Origin: UBA6244 sp963676875
GTDB lineage: Bacteria > Bacteroidota > Bacteroidia > Bacteroidales > F082
NCBI GenBank assembly: GCA_963676875.1
Contig: OY781436.1
Location: 2,108,001-2,172,000, forward strand
Length of the DNA stretch: 64,000 bases
Direction: 5' to 3'
Below are positions 46,683-55,452 of the stretch, piece by piece. Position 1 is the first letter of the stretch; each line of letters starts with the position of its first letter. Made by a program: the position numbers and the translations under genes. A model generated the notes under the pieces. The model had not been told where the DNA came from and ran no database searches. It was given only the letters and a program-made list of their open reading frames with translations.

Positions 46683-46913
46683 ATGTCAGGCGACAGATAT
46701 AAAATAGACAACCAGGAATCAGTTTATTTCCTAACCCTTACGGTGGTTGGCTGGCTGGATGTTTTTACCAGAATTGAATACAAGGATGTAATTGTTGAAA
46801 GTCTGGCCTGGTGTCAGAAGGAAAAAGGACTGAGTCTTCATGCCTGGTGCTTGATGACAAGTCATTTGCATTTGGTAATAAGTGTAAAATCGGGAAATAG
46901 TGTTCCCCCACTC
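46683..46913 (+). pseudogene. RAYT transposase, truncated copy 0
   Basis: The first 76 codons match the intact copies (including TSHLHLVISVKSGNS), then REP R2 begins and the frame ends in PPLVLV. The catalytic Tyr helix (YIHENP in the others) is gone, so it is inactive. Confidence 0.9.
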
Positions 46914-46948
46914 GTCCTCGTTTGAGCGTAGCGGTAACGAGGATGCAA
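46911..46948 (+). repeat. REP palindrome R2
   Basis: Same unit; it joins the broken RAYT copy to the duplicated carboxypeptidase segment. Confidence 0.8.
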
Positions 46949-47201
46949 TACCCCTTCGGCTACCGTGAATAATTCCGAGAACAACAATTTCAGAAGCTAC
47001 TTTCTTATAAATGATTTGCCAACTCATACCAACCGCTTTACGGTAAATTTTGGTCTAATGGACAAAAAACAGCCTCCTTTTTGTCTATTAAGCCACAACT
47101 AATGAAAGTATAGCGAATAAAATCTCCTGCTTGTGCATTATCCAAGCCCTCCAAAAACCATAAAAAGCATTCCTGAAAGAAATCAGCCGAAAACCAACAA
47201 T

Positions 47202-48110
47202 TTAATAAACCACCAGCTTCTGTGCAGGGCTCATTCCGGTTTCGGACATCAATCGAACAAAGTACATTCCGGGAGTTAGATCACCAAGGCTGATGTGGAT
47301 GGATCCGGAGGTTCCGGTGATAACGTGTTTCTCCACCAAACCTCCAGAAGCCGAAAATATGCCTACCTGTCCGGCGGCGTTTTGAGCACGTTTGAAGGTG
47401 ATGCTTACTTTTTCGTGGGCAGGATTGGGGAAGACAACCATTTTATTTTCAGAATTCAAATCAATCTGCTCGTCCATTTCCGTGTAGGGCGATATCAACG
47501 ACACACGCAAATCATCAAAATAAAACCCATCTTCGCGTACGTAGCTGTCGCTTACCAAAACAAATCTGAGCCTGATTTCCCGGTCAATAAAGTCCATCAA
47601 ACTCATTTCCTCCTGCACCCAGGTATATTGAAATCCGTCGTACAAAGGTTCGCCCTCGGCCTGATCTTGGGTGCCCAAATGGGTGGAGGTACCTGAAAGT
47701 GGGGTCCAGCCCAGCGTGGTGTCGGCACTGGCCAACACCTGAACATAGTCGTAACCGGTTTCTATTTCCCATTTGGCCCAAAATCTCAGAAAGGCCGCTT
47801 TGGCTCCTGTCAGGTCGATCACCGTATCAAGTGTGAGCATCGATTGGGTGTTGTTGAGGTAATCGCCAAAAGGGGAGTCGGTCATGGAAGAGACGGGGGA
47901 AACATATTCGCTCTGCGTGAGATTCCATTTATCGCTTTGCCACATGGGCGTTCCTTCAAAATCGATGGTGAAGACTTCCAATTCGGTTCCGAAAATCCGG
48001 CTGATGGTGTCGCTCATCACCATTTGACCATTGTCCACCGACAGCAAGTACCGAAACAGGGTACCGGGCTCAATGTCAGGGTTTAAAGTGAATTGAATAG
48101 AATCGCTAAC
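47202..48110 (-). pseudogene. M14 carboxypeptidase, C-terminal fragment (duplicate)
   Basis: Codes for the last 300 residues of the protein at 52444-54816: jelly-roll-like domain (SDKWNLTQSEYVSP...) and T9SS type A tail (VFPNPAHEKVSITF). The peptidase domain and signal peptide are missing, and the apparent start MGVSD comes from REP sequence. It differs by a few substitutions (for example W for L in FLRFWAK), so it is recent. No promoter seen; not expected to make a product. Confidence 0.9.
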
Positions 48111-48114
48111 CCCC

Positions 48115-48153
48115 ACTCGTCCTCGTTTGAGCGCAGCGGTAACGAGGATGCAA
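48115..48153 (+). repeat. REP palindrome R3
   Basis: Cuts the duplicated M14 fragment and begins RAYT unit 1. Confidence 0.8.
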
Positions 48154-48214
48154 AACTAATGAGCTGTTTTTAAAATTTGGCCAGCATCAACTATTTAGCT
48201 ATATTTGTTCTGCT

Positions 48215-48769
48215 ATGTCAGGCGACAGATATAAAATAGACAATCAGGAATCAGTTTATTTCCTAACCCTTACGGTGGTTGGCTGGCTGGATGTTTTTAC
48301 CAGAATTGAATACAAGGATGTAATTGTTGAAAGTCTGGCCTGGTGTCAGAAGGAAGAAGGACTGAGTCTTCATGCCTGGTGCTTGATGACAAGTCATTTG
48401 CATTTGGTAATAAGTGTAAAATCGGGAAATAGTGTTTCAGGATTTTTAAGGGATTTTAAAAAGCATACGGCCAAAGAAACAATAAAACTGATCAAAAAAA
48501 TACCTGAAAGTCGAAGGGAATGGCTGTTATGGTATTTTGAAAGAGAAGGTAAAAAAGACAAAAGAATTACAAAGTATAAGTTTTGGAAATCGGACAATCA
48601 TGCCATTGAATTGGATTGTACTGAAACAGAAATGATGGATCAAAAAATAAACTATATTCACGAAAACCCATTGAAAGATGGGATTGTGGATGATGCTTGT
48701 GATTATCTATACAGCAGTGCACGTAATTATTGTGAACAGAATGGCTTACTTGAAATTGATTTTTTATGA
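48215..48769 (+). CDS. REP-associated tyrosine transposase (RAYT), copy 1
   Basis: 184 residues, Y1 transposase (IS200-like) family: the HUH motif is HLH in TSHLHLVIS (about 62-64) and the catalytic Tyr lies in KINYIHENPLKDG (about 147). It should cut single-stranded REP hairpins; REPs lie on both sides (48115-48153 and, inverted, 48829-48863). Unlike IS200, these genes normally move REPs rather than themselves. Differs from copy 2 in a few residues (for example EEGLS for EKGLS). ATG at 48215 follows a 60-bp conserved leader. Confidence 0.93.
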   Translation: MSGDRYKIDNQESVYFLTLTVVGWLDVFTRIEYKDVIVESLAWCQKEEGLSLHAWCLMTSHLHLVISVKSGNSVSGFLRDFKKHTAKETIKLIKKIPESRREWLLWYFEREGKKDKRITKYKFWKSDNHAIELDCTETEMMDQKINYIHENPLKDGIVDDACDYLYSSARNYCEQNGLLEIDFL

Positions 48770-48828
48770 TGACGAATTGGTTACAGTGGTCAGCTTGTTT
48801 TTATAAACCAAGGAACAAGACAGCAAGA

Positions 48829-48863
48829 CATCCTCGTTACCGCTACGCTCAAACGAGGACGAG
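48829..48863 (-). repeat. REP palindrome R4 (inverted)
   Basis: CATCCTCGTTACCGC...AACGAGGACGAG; opposite in direction to R3, so each RAYT gene lies between inverted REPs. Confidence 0.8.
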
Positions 48864-49006
48864 AGAGGGGGTTGTTTATGACTATTTTTTATATCTTTAC
48901 TCACAGAGGAGCGCATTGTTTTTTGCAGATCAAAGCAGCTAAATATCAATGAGTTAACATGTGTATTTCCTCTCTTTTTTAATGTTTATGAATTATTCAG
49001 GTTAGG

Positions 49007-49201
49007 GTGGATTATATCAATTTATTAATCGGAATACTAGTTTCTTTTGTCGGCATTTTGTTCTTTGCATATATCTCGCAGGAAAGACAGAAGCGAGATA
49101 AAGGAGGCTATGGAGCACATATCAAAATTTTTTTCGGTGCCATAGTTTTCATTGTTGTTGGTGTCGTTATGATTATTTCAGAATTATTAAATCTATTGTA
49201 A
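49007..49201 (+). CDS. small two-helix membrane protein, copy 1
   Basis: 64 residues with a GTG start. Helix 1 (about 4-23), a hydrophilic loop QERQKRDKGGYGAHIK, helix 2 (about 41-62). Identical to the protein at 50252-50446. It rides in the RAYT unit between two REPs. Function unknown; it may have been captured by chance. Confidence 0.5.
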   Translation: MDYINLLIGILVSFVGILFFAYISQERQKRDKGGYGAHIKIFFGAIVFIVVGVVMIISELLNLL

Positions 49202-49360
49202 TTCAATATAATATGTTGAAAAACCCGCTATAGTTAGGTTTTTTTATTTTTACTACCAAAAAGTAGCATATATGATCAATCATGGTGCAAATAAGACGAA
49301 TAAAAGTTATTAACAATCCATAATCCTGTTACCTGTTTAACTACGTCTGCCCCCCCACCA

Positions 49361-49398
49361 CTCGTCCTCGTTTGAGCGCAGCGGTAACGAGGATGCAA
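49361..49398 (+). repeat. REP palindrome R5
   Basis: Starts RAYT unit 2, behind the C-rich junction (CCCCCCC). Confidence 0.8.
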
Positions 49399-49459
49399 AA
49401 CCATTAAGCTGTTTTTAGAATTTGGCCAGCATCAACTATTTAGCTATATTTGTTCTGCT

Positions 49460-50014
49460 ATGTCAGGCGACAGATATAAAATAGACAATCAGGAATCAGT
49501 TTATTTCCTAACCCTTACGGTGGTTGGCTGGATGGATGTTTTTACCAGAATTGAATACAAGGATGTAATTGTTGAAAGTCTGGCCTGGTGTCAGAAGGAA
49601 AAAGGACTGAGTCTTCATGCCTGGTGCTTGATGACAAGTCATTTGCATTTGGTAATAAGTGTAAAATCGGGAAATAGTGTTTCAGGATTTTTAAGGGATT
49701 TTAAAAAGCATACGGCCAAAGAAACAATAAAACTGATCAAAAAAATACCTGAAAGTCGAAGGGAATGGCTGTTATGGTATTTTGAAAGAGAAGGTAAAAA
49801 AGACAAAAGAATTACAAAGTATAAGTTTTGGAAATCGGACAATCATGCCATTGAATTGGATTGTACTGAAACAGAAATGATGGATCAAAAAATAAACTAT
49901 ATTCACGAAAACCCATTGAAAGATGGGATTGTGGATGATGCTTGTGATTATCTATACAGCAGTGCACGTAATTATTGTGATCAGAATGGCTTACTTGAAA
50001 TTGATTTTTTATGA
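49460..50014 (+). CDS. REP-associated tyrosine transposase (RAYT), copy 2
   Basis: 184 residues, HLH and the Tyr helix intact as in copy 1. One residue in the N-terminal part differs (VVGWMDV for VVGWLDV). Flanked by REPs R5 and R6. Confidence 0.93.
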   Translation: MSGDRYKIDNQESVYFLTLTVVGWMDVFTRIEYKDVIVESLAWCQKEKGLSLHAWCLMTSHLHLVISVKSGNSVSGFLRDFKKHTAKETIKLIKKIPESRREWLLWYFEREGKKDKRITKYKFWKSDNHAIELDCTETEMMDQKINYIHENPLKDGIVDDACDYLYSSARNYCDQNGLLEIDFL

Positions 50015-50073
50015 TGACGAATTGGTTACAGTGGTCAGCTTGTTTTTATAAACCAAGGAGCAAGACAGCAAGA

Positions 50074-50108
50074 CATCCTCGTTACCGCTACGCTCAAACG
50101 AGGACGAG
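50074..50108 (-). repeat. REP palindrome R6 (inverted)
   Basis: Closes the RAYT copy 2 gene; same sequence as R4. Confidence 0.8.
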
Positions 50109-50251
50109 AGAGGGGGATGTTGATGACTATTTTTTGTATCTTTACTCATAGAGGAGCGCATTGTTTTTTGCAGATCAAAGCAGCTAAATATCAATGAGTT
50201 AACATATATATTTCCTCTCTTTTTTAATGTTTATGAATAATTCAGATTAGG

Positions 50252-50446
50252 GTGGATTATATCAATTTATTAATCGGAATACTAGTTTCTTTTGTCGGCA
50301 TTTTGTTCTTTGCATATATCTCGCAGGAAAGACAGAAGCGAGATAAAGGAGGCTATGGAGCACATATCAAAATTTTTTTCGGTGCCATAGTTTTCATTGT
50401 TGTTGGTGTCGTTATGATTATTTCAGAATTATTAAATCTATTGTAA
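50252..50446 (+). CDS. small two-helix membrane protein, copy 2
   Basis: 64 residues, identical to copy 1 at 49007-49201, GTG start. The DNA around it is also almost unchanged, so the duplication is recent. Confidence 0.5.
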   Translation: MDYINLLIGILVSFVGILFFAYISQERQKRDKGGYGAHIKIFFGAIVFIVVGVVMIISELLNLL

Positions 50447-50601
50447 TTCAATATAATATGTTGAAAAACCCGCTATAGTTAGGTTTTTTTATTTTTACTA
50501 CCAAAAAGTAGCATATATGATCAATCATGGTGCAAATAAGACGAATAAAAGTTATTAACAATCCATAATCCTGTTACCTGTTTAACTACGTCTGCCCCCC
50601 A

Positions 50602-50639
50602 CTCGTCCTCGTTTGAGCGTAGCGGTAACGAGGATGCAA
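50602..50639 (+). repeat. REP palindrome R7
   Basis: Starts RAYT unit 3. Confidence 0.8.
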
Positions 50640-50700
50640 AACCATTAAGCCGTTTTTAAAATTTGGCCAGCATCAACTATTTAGCTATATTTGTTCTGCT

Positions 50701-51255
50701 ATGTCAGGCGACAGATATAAAATAGACAATCAGGAATCAGTTTATTTCCTAACCCTTACGGTGGTTGGCTGGCTGGATGTTTTTACCAGAATTGAATACA
50801 AGGATGTAATTGTTGAAAGTCTGGCCTGGTGTCAGAAGGAAAAAGGACTGAGTCTTCATGCCTGGTGCTTGATGACAAGTCATTTGCATTTGGTAATAAG
50901 TGTAAAATCGGGAAACAGTGTTTCAGGATTTTTAAGGGATTTTAAAAAGCATACGGCCAAAGAAACAATAAAACTGATCAAAAAAATACCTGAAAGTCGA
51001 AGGGAATGGCTGTTATGGTATTTTGAAAGAGAAGGTAAAAAAGACAAAAGAATTACAAAGTATAAGTTTTGGAAAGCGGACAATCATGCCATTGAACTGG
51101 ATTGTACTGAAACAGAGATGATGGATCAAAAAATAAACTATATTCACGAAAACCCATTGAAAGATGGGATTGTGGATGATGCTTGTGATTATCTATACAG
51201 CAGTGCACGTAATTATTGTGATCAGAATGGCTTACTTGAAATTGATTTTTTATGA
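50701..51255 (+). CDS. REP-associated tyrosine transposase (RAYT), copy 3
   Basis: 184 residues, HLH and YIHENP intact. One residue differs from copy 2 near 130 (FWKADNH for FWKSDNH). Flanked by REPs R7 and R8. Confidence 0.93.
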   Translation: MSGDRYKIDNQESVYFLTLTVVGWLDVFTRIEYKDVIVESLAWCQKEKGLSLHAWCLMTSHLHLVISVKSGNSVSGFLRDFKKHTAKETIKLIKKIPESRREWLLWYFEREGKKDKRITKYKFWKADNHAIELDCTETEMMDQKINYIHENPLKDGIVDDACDYLYSSARNYCDQNGLLEIDFL

Positions 51256-51314
51256 TGACGAATTGGTTACAGTGGTCAGCTTGTTTTTATAAACCAAGGA
51301 GCAAGACAGCAAGA

Positions 51315-51349
51315 CATCCTCGTTACCGCTACGCTCAAACGGGGACGAG
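51315..51349 (-). repeat. REP palindrome R8 (inverted)
   Basis: Same unit as R4 and R6 with one change (GGGGACGAG for GAGGACGAG). Confidence 0.75.
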
Positions 51350-51385
51350 AGGGGGTTGGCAAAATGATTATAAATAATGCCCATT

Positions 51386-51997
51386 ATGAAACTTTCATCC
51401 TTTTTAATTATCCTAGTATTTATCTTTTGTTCATGTACAAGCCAAAAAATAATGTATGGTCTTTATTTTGAAAATTGGCACGACTCATACCATTCAATAA
51501 AATTGAATCCTGATTCAACATTCATTTATGTTTTTAAAGAGGGGTTACTATTTGATTCAATTTCTGGTAAGTGGAGAATTGTTAAAAACAAGTTGATAAT
51601 GAACTCTTTCCTCACTTTAAAAGACACAAAAAGTTTTCTTGAGAATAGAATATGTGATACTTGCCAAGAAGGATTTAATATAAAAGTAGTTGATTTTGAA
51701 TCAAAAGTTGATTTGCAATATGCCAGTTTATCTGCTTTTAATCAAGGAAATCTTGTCTTGGAATTAACAACCAATGAACAAGGGAATGCTATAATCAAGA
51801 ACCAAGAGCTTGATTCAATAAGAGTAGATTATGTTGGATATAATACATTTACATTCATACCTAATAATACCACAAAGTTGTTTGTGATTAATATGAAACT
51901 CGAAGAGTTGAGTAGGTATGTTATAACCGATGAAGTTTGGAAAATTAAAAAAAATAGTATCCTATCACCTGAAGGTCTTAGGCTCACAAAAAATTAA
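51386..51997 (+). CDS. hypothetical lipoprotein
   Basis: 203 residues from the ATG at 51386 (a further ATG three codons upstream is possible). Hydrophobic signal with IFCSC, a lipobox-like site. Beta-rich with a short CDTC motif; pattern FYIN/DSTFIYVFKEG...SGKWRI suggests a lipocalin-like or carboxypeptidase-regulatory-like fold as often annotated in Bacteroidota. Not recognised with certainty. It lies between the RAYT array and two further REPs. Confidence 0.65.
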   Translation: MKLSSFLIILVFIFCSCTSQKIMYGLYFENWHDSYHSIKLNPDSTFIYVFKEGLLFDSISGKWRIVKNKLIMNSFLTLKDTKSFLENRICDTCQEGFNIKVVDFESKVDLQYASLSAFNQGNLVLELTTNEQGNAIIKNQELDSIRVDYVGYNTFTFIPNNTTKLFVINMKLEELSRYVITDEVWKIKKNSILSPEGLRLTKN

Positions 51998-52095
51998 TGA
52001 ATTATTGTTAATTGATTATCAACATCTCCCTCTGGCGCAAGCGTCCGCTTGTGCCTTATCCAATTCCACTAGCCTTTCTTGGGTATCAACCCCCA

Positions 52096-52133
52096 CTCGT
52101 CCTCGTTTGAGCGTAGCGGTAACGAGGATGCAA
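52096..52133 (+). repeat. REP palindrome R9
   Basis: Followed by AAACTAATGAGCT, the first bases of a RAYT unit, after which a C run and R10 begin: a scar of a lost RAYT copy. Confidence 0.75.
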
Positions 52134-52152
52134 AACTAATGAGCTCCCCCCC

Positions 52153-52190
52153 CTCGTCCTCGTTTGAGCGTAGCGGTAACGAGGATGCAA
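52153..52190 (+). repeat. REP palindrome R10
   Basis: Parent of R2; it lies in the 3' flank of the M14 gene. 52191-52443 has no gene; the same flank is duplicated at 46949-47201. Confidence 0.8.
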
Positions 52191-52443
52191 TACCCCTTCG
52201 GCTACCGTGAATAATTCCGAGAACAACAATTTCAGAAGCTACTTTCTTATAAATGATTTGCCAACTCATGCCAACCGCTTTACGGTAAATTTTGGTCTAA
52301 TGGACAAAAAACAGCCTCCTTTTTGTCTATTAAGCCACAATTAATGCAAGTATAGTGAATAAAATTTCCTGCTTGTGCATTATCCAAGCCCTCCAAAAAC
52401 CACAAAAAGCGTTCCTGAAAGAAATCAGCCGAAAACCAACAAT

Positions 52444-54816
52444 TTAATAAACCACCAGCTTCTGTGCAGGGCTCATTCCGGTTTCGGACATCAATCGAAC
52501 AAAGTACATTCCGGGAGTTAGATCACCAAGGCTGATGTGGATGGTTCCGGAGGTTCCGGTGATAACGTGTTTCTCCACCAAACCACCCGAAGCCGAAAAG
52601 ATACCTACCTGTCCGGCGGCGTTTTGAGCAAGTTTGAAGGTGATGCTTACCTTTTCGTGGGCAGGATTGGGGAAGACAACCAGGTTATTTTCAGAATTCA
52701 AATCATTCTGCTCGTCCATTTCCGTGTAGGGCGATATCAACGACGCACGCAAATCATCAAAATAAAATCCATCTTCGCGTACGTAGCTGTCGCTTACCAA
52801 AACAAACCTGAGCCTGATTTCCCGGTCAATAAAGTCCATCAAACTCATTTCCTCCTGCACCCAGGTATATTGAAATCCGTCGTACAAAGGTTCGCCCTCG
52901 GCCTGATCTTGGGTGCCCAAATGGGTGGAGGTACCCGAAAGTGGGGTCCAGCCCAGCGTGGTGTCGGCACTGGCCAACACCTGAACATAGTCGTAACCGG
53001 TTTCTATTTCCCATTTGGCCAAAAATCTCAGAAAGGCCGCTTTGGCTCCTGTCAGGTCGATCACTGTATCAAGTGTGAGCGTCGATTGGGTGTTGTTGAG
53101 GTAGTCGCCAAAAGGGGAGTCGGTCATGGAAGAGACGGGGGAAACATATTCGCTCTGCGTGAGATTCCATTTATCGCTTTGCCACATGGGCGTTCCTTCA
53201 AAATCGATGGTGAAGACTTCCAATTCGGTTCCGAAAATCCGGCTGATGGTGTCGCTCATCACCATTTGACCATTGTCCACCGACAGTAGGTACCGAAACA
53301 GGGTACCGGGTTCAATGTCAGGGTTTAAAGTGAATTGAATAGAATCACTAACTACCTCAAGTAATTGCATGTTGGAATAAACTTTGGCATTACCCACTGA
53401 CTGAATTTGTTCATCCAACGGGGTGATGGACACGGTAAATATTCCTCCATCTTTCAACCCCAGTCGTTTCAAATCGTAATGGGCATAGCCGGCAATGGCT
53501 TCCGTGGCCATGGGGGAGGTGTTGCGAAGTTCGGCATAGTGCAACAGCAGTCGTGCCGCCATCAGACTTTGAAAAACATTTTCCTGACACAGGGGTATGA
53601 TTTTACTGGTGGTGGGCCAAAATCCGTCGTTGGAACTGCCAATTTCAGGAACGTAGGCAAAAATTTTGTCCTTGGCCAGTTCGTCGCCATACATCCAGTC
53701 GTTGGAATCGCCATTGGTGGGATAAATGGTGGTGCTGGCAGGACCGTAAACGTAGTTGTTTTCGGTGGTCATCAGGCGGGCGAAGTCGGTCATCAACTCA
53801 TGGTCGGGCGATTCTTCGGGTTGATAACCCCAGGGGTATAGCAATTTATTGCTGTATGAATGGTAGTTGAGGGCTATTTGAAATTCGTGTTCCATGCAAA
53901 ACTGGCGCATGTTGCGGGTTTCGGGTTCCGACATGGGCGCCGGTCCGCGATAGGTTTCGTCGTATCCGTTGGGCGAAGAGCCATTGTCGTCGTAGCCCCA
54001 CTTGTAGGAATAGTTACGGTTGATGTCCACGCCAAAGGTGCCATCGCCATTGTCGTGGCGATTTTTGCGCCACATGCCACCGCCACCCGGATAACTGATA
54101 TGGTTGTATTCGTATCCGTCAGGATTTACGATGGGTACAAAATACAACTCGGTGTTGTCCACCAAAAAAGCAATGTCGGGATCGCTGTCGTAATTTTCGA
54201 GTAAATACCACATGTAGTACACAAGCGACTGAAAACTAATTACTTCTCTGGCATGATGCAGGCCTGTGTAGAGCATTTCGGGTTCGTCTTCGTTTTGGTT
54301 GGGGTTGTCGGAAATCTTCACCCAATACAACATATGTCCATCATGGGTCAGGGTATCCGTCGAAATGGGTTGTTTTACGGTGATTAGGTTGGGATACAAA
54401 GCAGCCATTTCGTCCAGTTCGGCCATTACTTCATCCAGGGTGTAGTATCCGGCCAGACTTCCAAGCTCGAAGTGTTCGGGTACGGGATAGTCGGTGGCCA
54501 TACTTCGGTCGATGCTTTTTACCGGATCGTTTTGCGAACGATCTGCGTAGTATTGTATCACATCCGGAATCACCACCTCACAACTGAAATTGTTTTCGCT
54601 CAACCGATGGATTACCTCTTGGCTTAAATCGGTTTCCAGCCAGGCATTTTTTCGGTAAAGGCCTTCTGTAATATCCACACCCAAAGCGGCCAATTGTTGC
54701 ACATCTTTATTCTCCAGCGATACCCGAACCCGCGAATAGGTTGTTTGTCCTATGGCTTCAAAGCCAAACAGCATGGTGAATATAAGACCGATAAAAAGCG
54801 TATGTTTCAAGTTCAT
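52444..54816 (-). CDS. M14 zinc carboxypeptidase with T9SS type A tail
   Basis: 790 residues. Signal peptide ending EAIGQ. M14 domain about 120-440: zinc motif HAREVIS (H188, E191), substrate residues in NRNYSYKWG and LNYHSYSN, catalytic Glu in YVPEIGSS. A jelly-roll-like domain (about 520-680) and a type A sorting domain (VFPNPAHEKVSI to LVVY) follow. Secreted to the surface, where it trims C-terminal residues from peptides. It starts 24 bp after gldD and may belong to that operon. Its last 300 codons are copied at 47202-48110. Confidence 0.93.
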   Translation of the reverse strand: MNLKHTLFIGLIFTMLFGFEAIGQTTYSRVRVSLENKDVQQLAALGVDITEGLYRKNAWLETDLSQEVIHRLSENNFSCEVVIPDVIQYYADRSQNDPVKSIDRSMATDYPVPEHFELGSLAGYYTLDEVMAELDEMAALYPNLITVKQPISTDTLTHDGHMLYWVKISDNPNQNEDEPEMLYTGLHHAREVISFQSLVYYMWYLLENYDSDPDIAFLVDNTELYFVPIVNPDGYEYNHISYPGGGGMWRKNRHDNGDGTFGVDINRNYSYKWGYDDNGSSPNGYDETYRGPAPMSEPETRNMRQFCMEHEFQIALNYHSYSNKLLYPWGYQPEESPDHELMTDFARLMTTENNYVYGPASTTIYPTNGDSNDWMYGDELAKDKIFAYVPEIGSSNDGFWPTTSKIIPLCQENVFQSLMAARLLLHYAELRNTSPMATEAIAGYAHYDLKRLGLKDGGIFTVSITPLDEQIQSVGNAKVYSNMQLLEVVSDSIQFTLNPDIEPGTLFRYLLSVDNGQMVMSDTISRIFGTELEVFTIDFEGTPMWQSDKWNLTQSEYVSPVSSMTDSPFGDYLNNTQSTLTLDTVIDLTGAKAAFLRFLAKWEIETGYDYVQVLASADTTLGWTPLSGTSTHLGTQDQAEGEPLYDGFQYTWVQEEMSLMDFIDREIRLRFVLVSDSYVREDGFYFDDLRASLISPYTEMDEQNDLNSENNLVVFPNPAHEKVSITFKLAQNAAGQVGIFSASGGLVEKHVITGTSGTIHISLGDLTPGMYFVRLMSETGMSPAQKLVVY

Positions 54817-54840
54817 GGGAGTCGTTTTTGTGGTTTACAA

Positions 54841-55452
54841 TTAGTGGTTTTGTTTGATGTCGTTGTTCCACTGCAAGGTGTTGATCAGGTGATTAACATC
54901 GCTGATAATAAAGTCGATAACCGGTGCCAGCGAGTCGTTGTTAGGTGTGGTTTTAAAGTACAATGCGCCCCGGAGAAAATGGGCTGTGCTGTCGGTAACA
55001 AAAAACTGGTACGGGGAAGCGGCGCCACTACCTTCGATGCGGTAGGTAAGGCCAAACACCTTTCTGTCGGGATCGAACACCACACTATCGTTAATGGCAT
55101 CCGCCTTTGGCATGTGTTTCGACACCAAGGTGTAGGCATCTTCCATATAGGTGAACAAATTGTCCGACACATCCTTGTAACTTAAGTGGAGGGTGGCTTT
55201 GTAGGCGGGGTAGTTGATGTTGACCCAATATTTTTCGTTGGGGGCTTGCGGATCGGGAGTTACGGTGGTATAATCCGGATATTCAAACAAATAGGGCATG
55301 GAACTGTCGTATGACAAATAGTTTTTTTCGGGCAGGTCTATTCGGAAAAATCCACGTGGTTTTGGACTGTATGGTTGCTGACAGGCTGAGATCAGGAGAC
55401 CCAGAGAAGCTATCCATAGCCAAATTACAGAAACATTATGGTTTTTGAACAT
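54841..55452 (-). CDS. gldD: gliding motility lipoprotein GldD
   Basis: 203 residues from the ATG at 55452, giving a lipobox (LLISACQ). Family marks: YSPKPRGFFRIDLPEKNY and LHLSYKDVSDNL. In Flavobacterium GldD is required for gliding and for T9SS function; non-gliding relatives keep it too. Overlaps the gldE end by 17 bp. Confidence 0.92.
   Translation of the reverse strand: MFKNHNVSVIWLWIASLGLLISACQQPYSPKPRGFFRIDLPEKNYLSYDSSMPYLFEYPDYTTVTPDPQAPNEKYWVNINYPAYKATLHLSYKDVSDNLFTYMEDAYTLVSKHMPKADAINDSVVFDPDRKVFGLTYRIEGSGAASPYQFFVTDSTAHFLRGALYFKTTPNNDSLAPVIDFIISDVNHLINTLQWNNDIKQNH

Larger units (their letters stand above)
46911..48110 (-). repeat. segmental duplication of the carboxypeptidase 3' region
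   Basis: Nearly identical to 52153-53352, including REP, 250 bp of 3' flank and the last 300 codons of the M14 gene. Bounded by REP R2 on the left and REP R3 on the right. The parent remains intact. Confidence 0.9.
48115..49360 (+). mobile_element. RAYT-REP unit 1
   Basis: REP, RAYT gene, inverted REP, 64-codon membrane ORF and spacer. Repeats in tandem as unit 2 at a period of about 1.24 kb. Confidence 0.8.
49361..50601 (+). mobile_element. RAYT-REP unit 2
   Basis: Near-exact tandem copy of unit 1 including the spacer after the 64-codon ORF. Confidence 0.8.
50602..51349 (+). mobile_element. RAYT-REP unit 3 (without the membrane ORF)
   Basis: REP, RAYT gene, inverted REP; then the sequence changes to a lipoprotein gene. 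This shows the minimal unit and the right edge of the tandem array. Confidence 0.8.

Noticed and set aside
48764..48949. Minus-strand ORF of 61 codons after each RAYT gene
   Set aside because: It is read through the inverted REP and has no protein features; it varies freely between copies.
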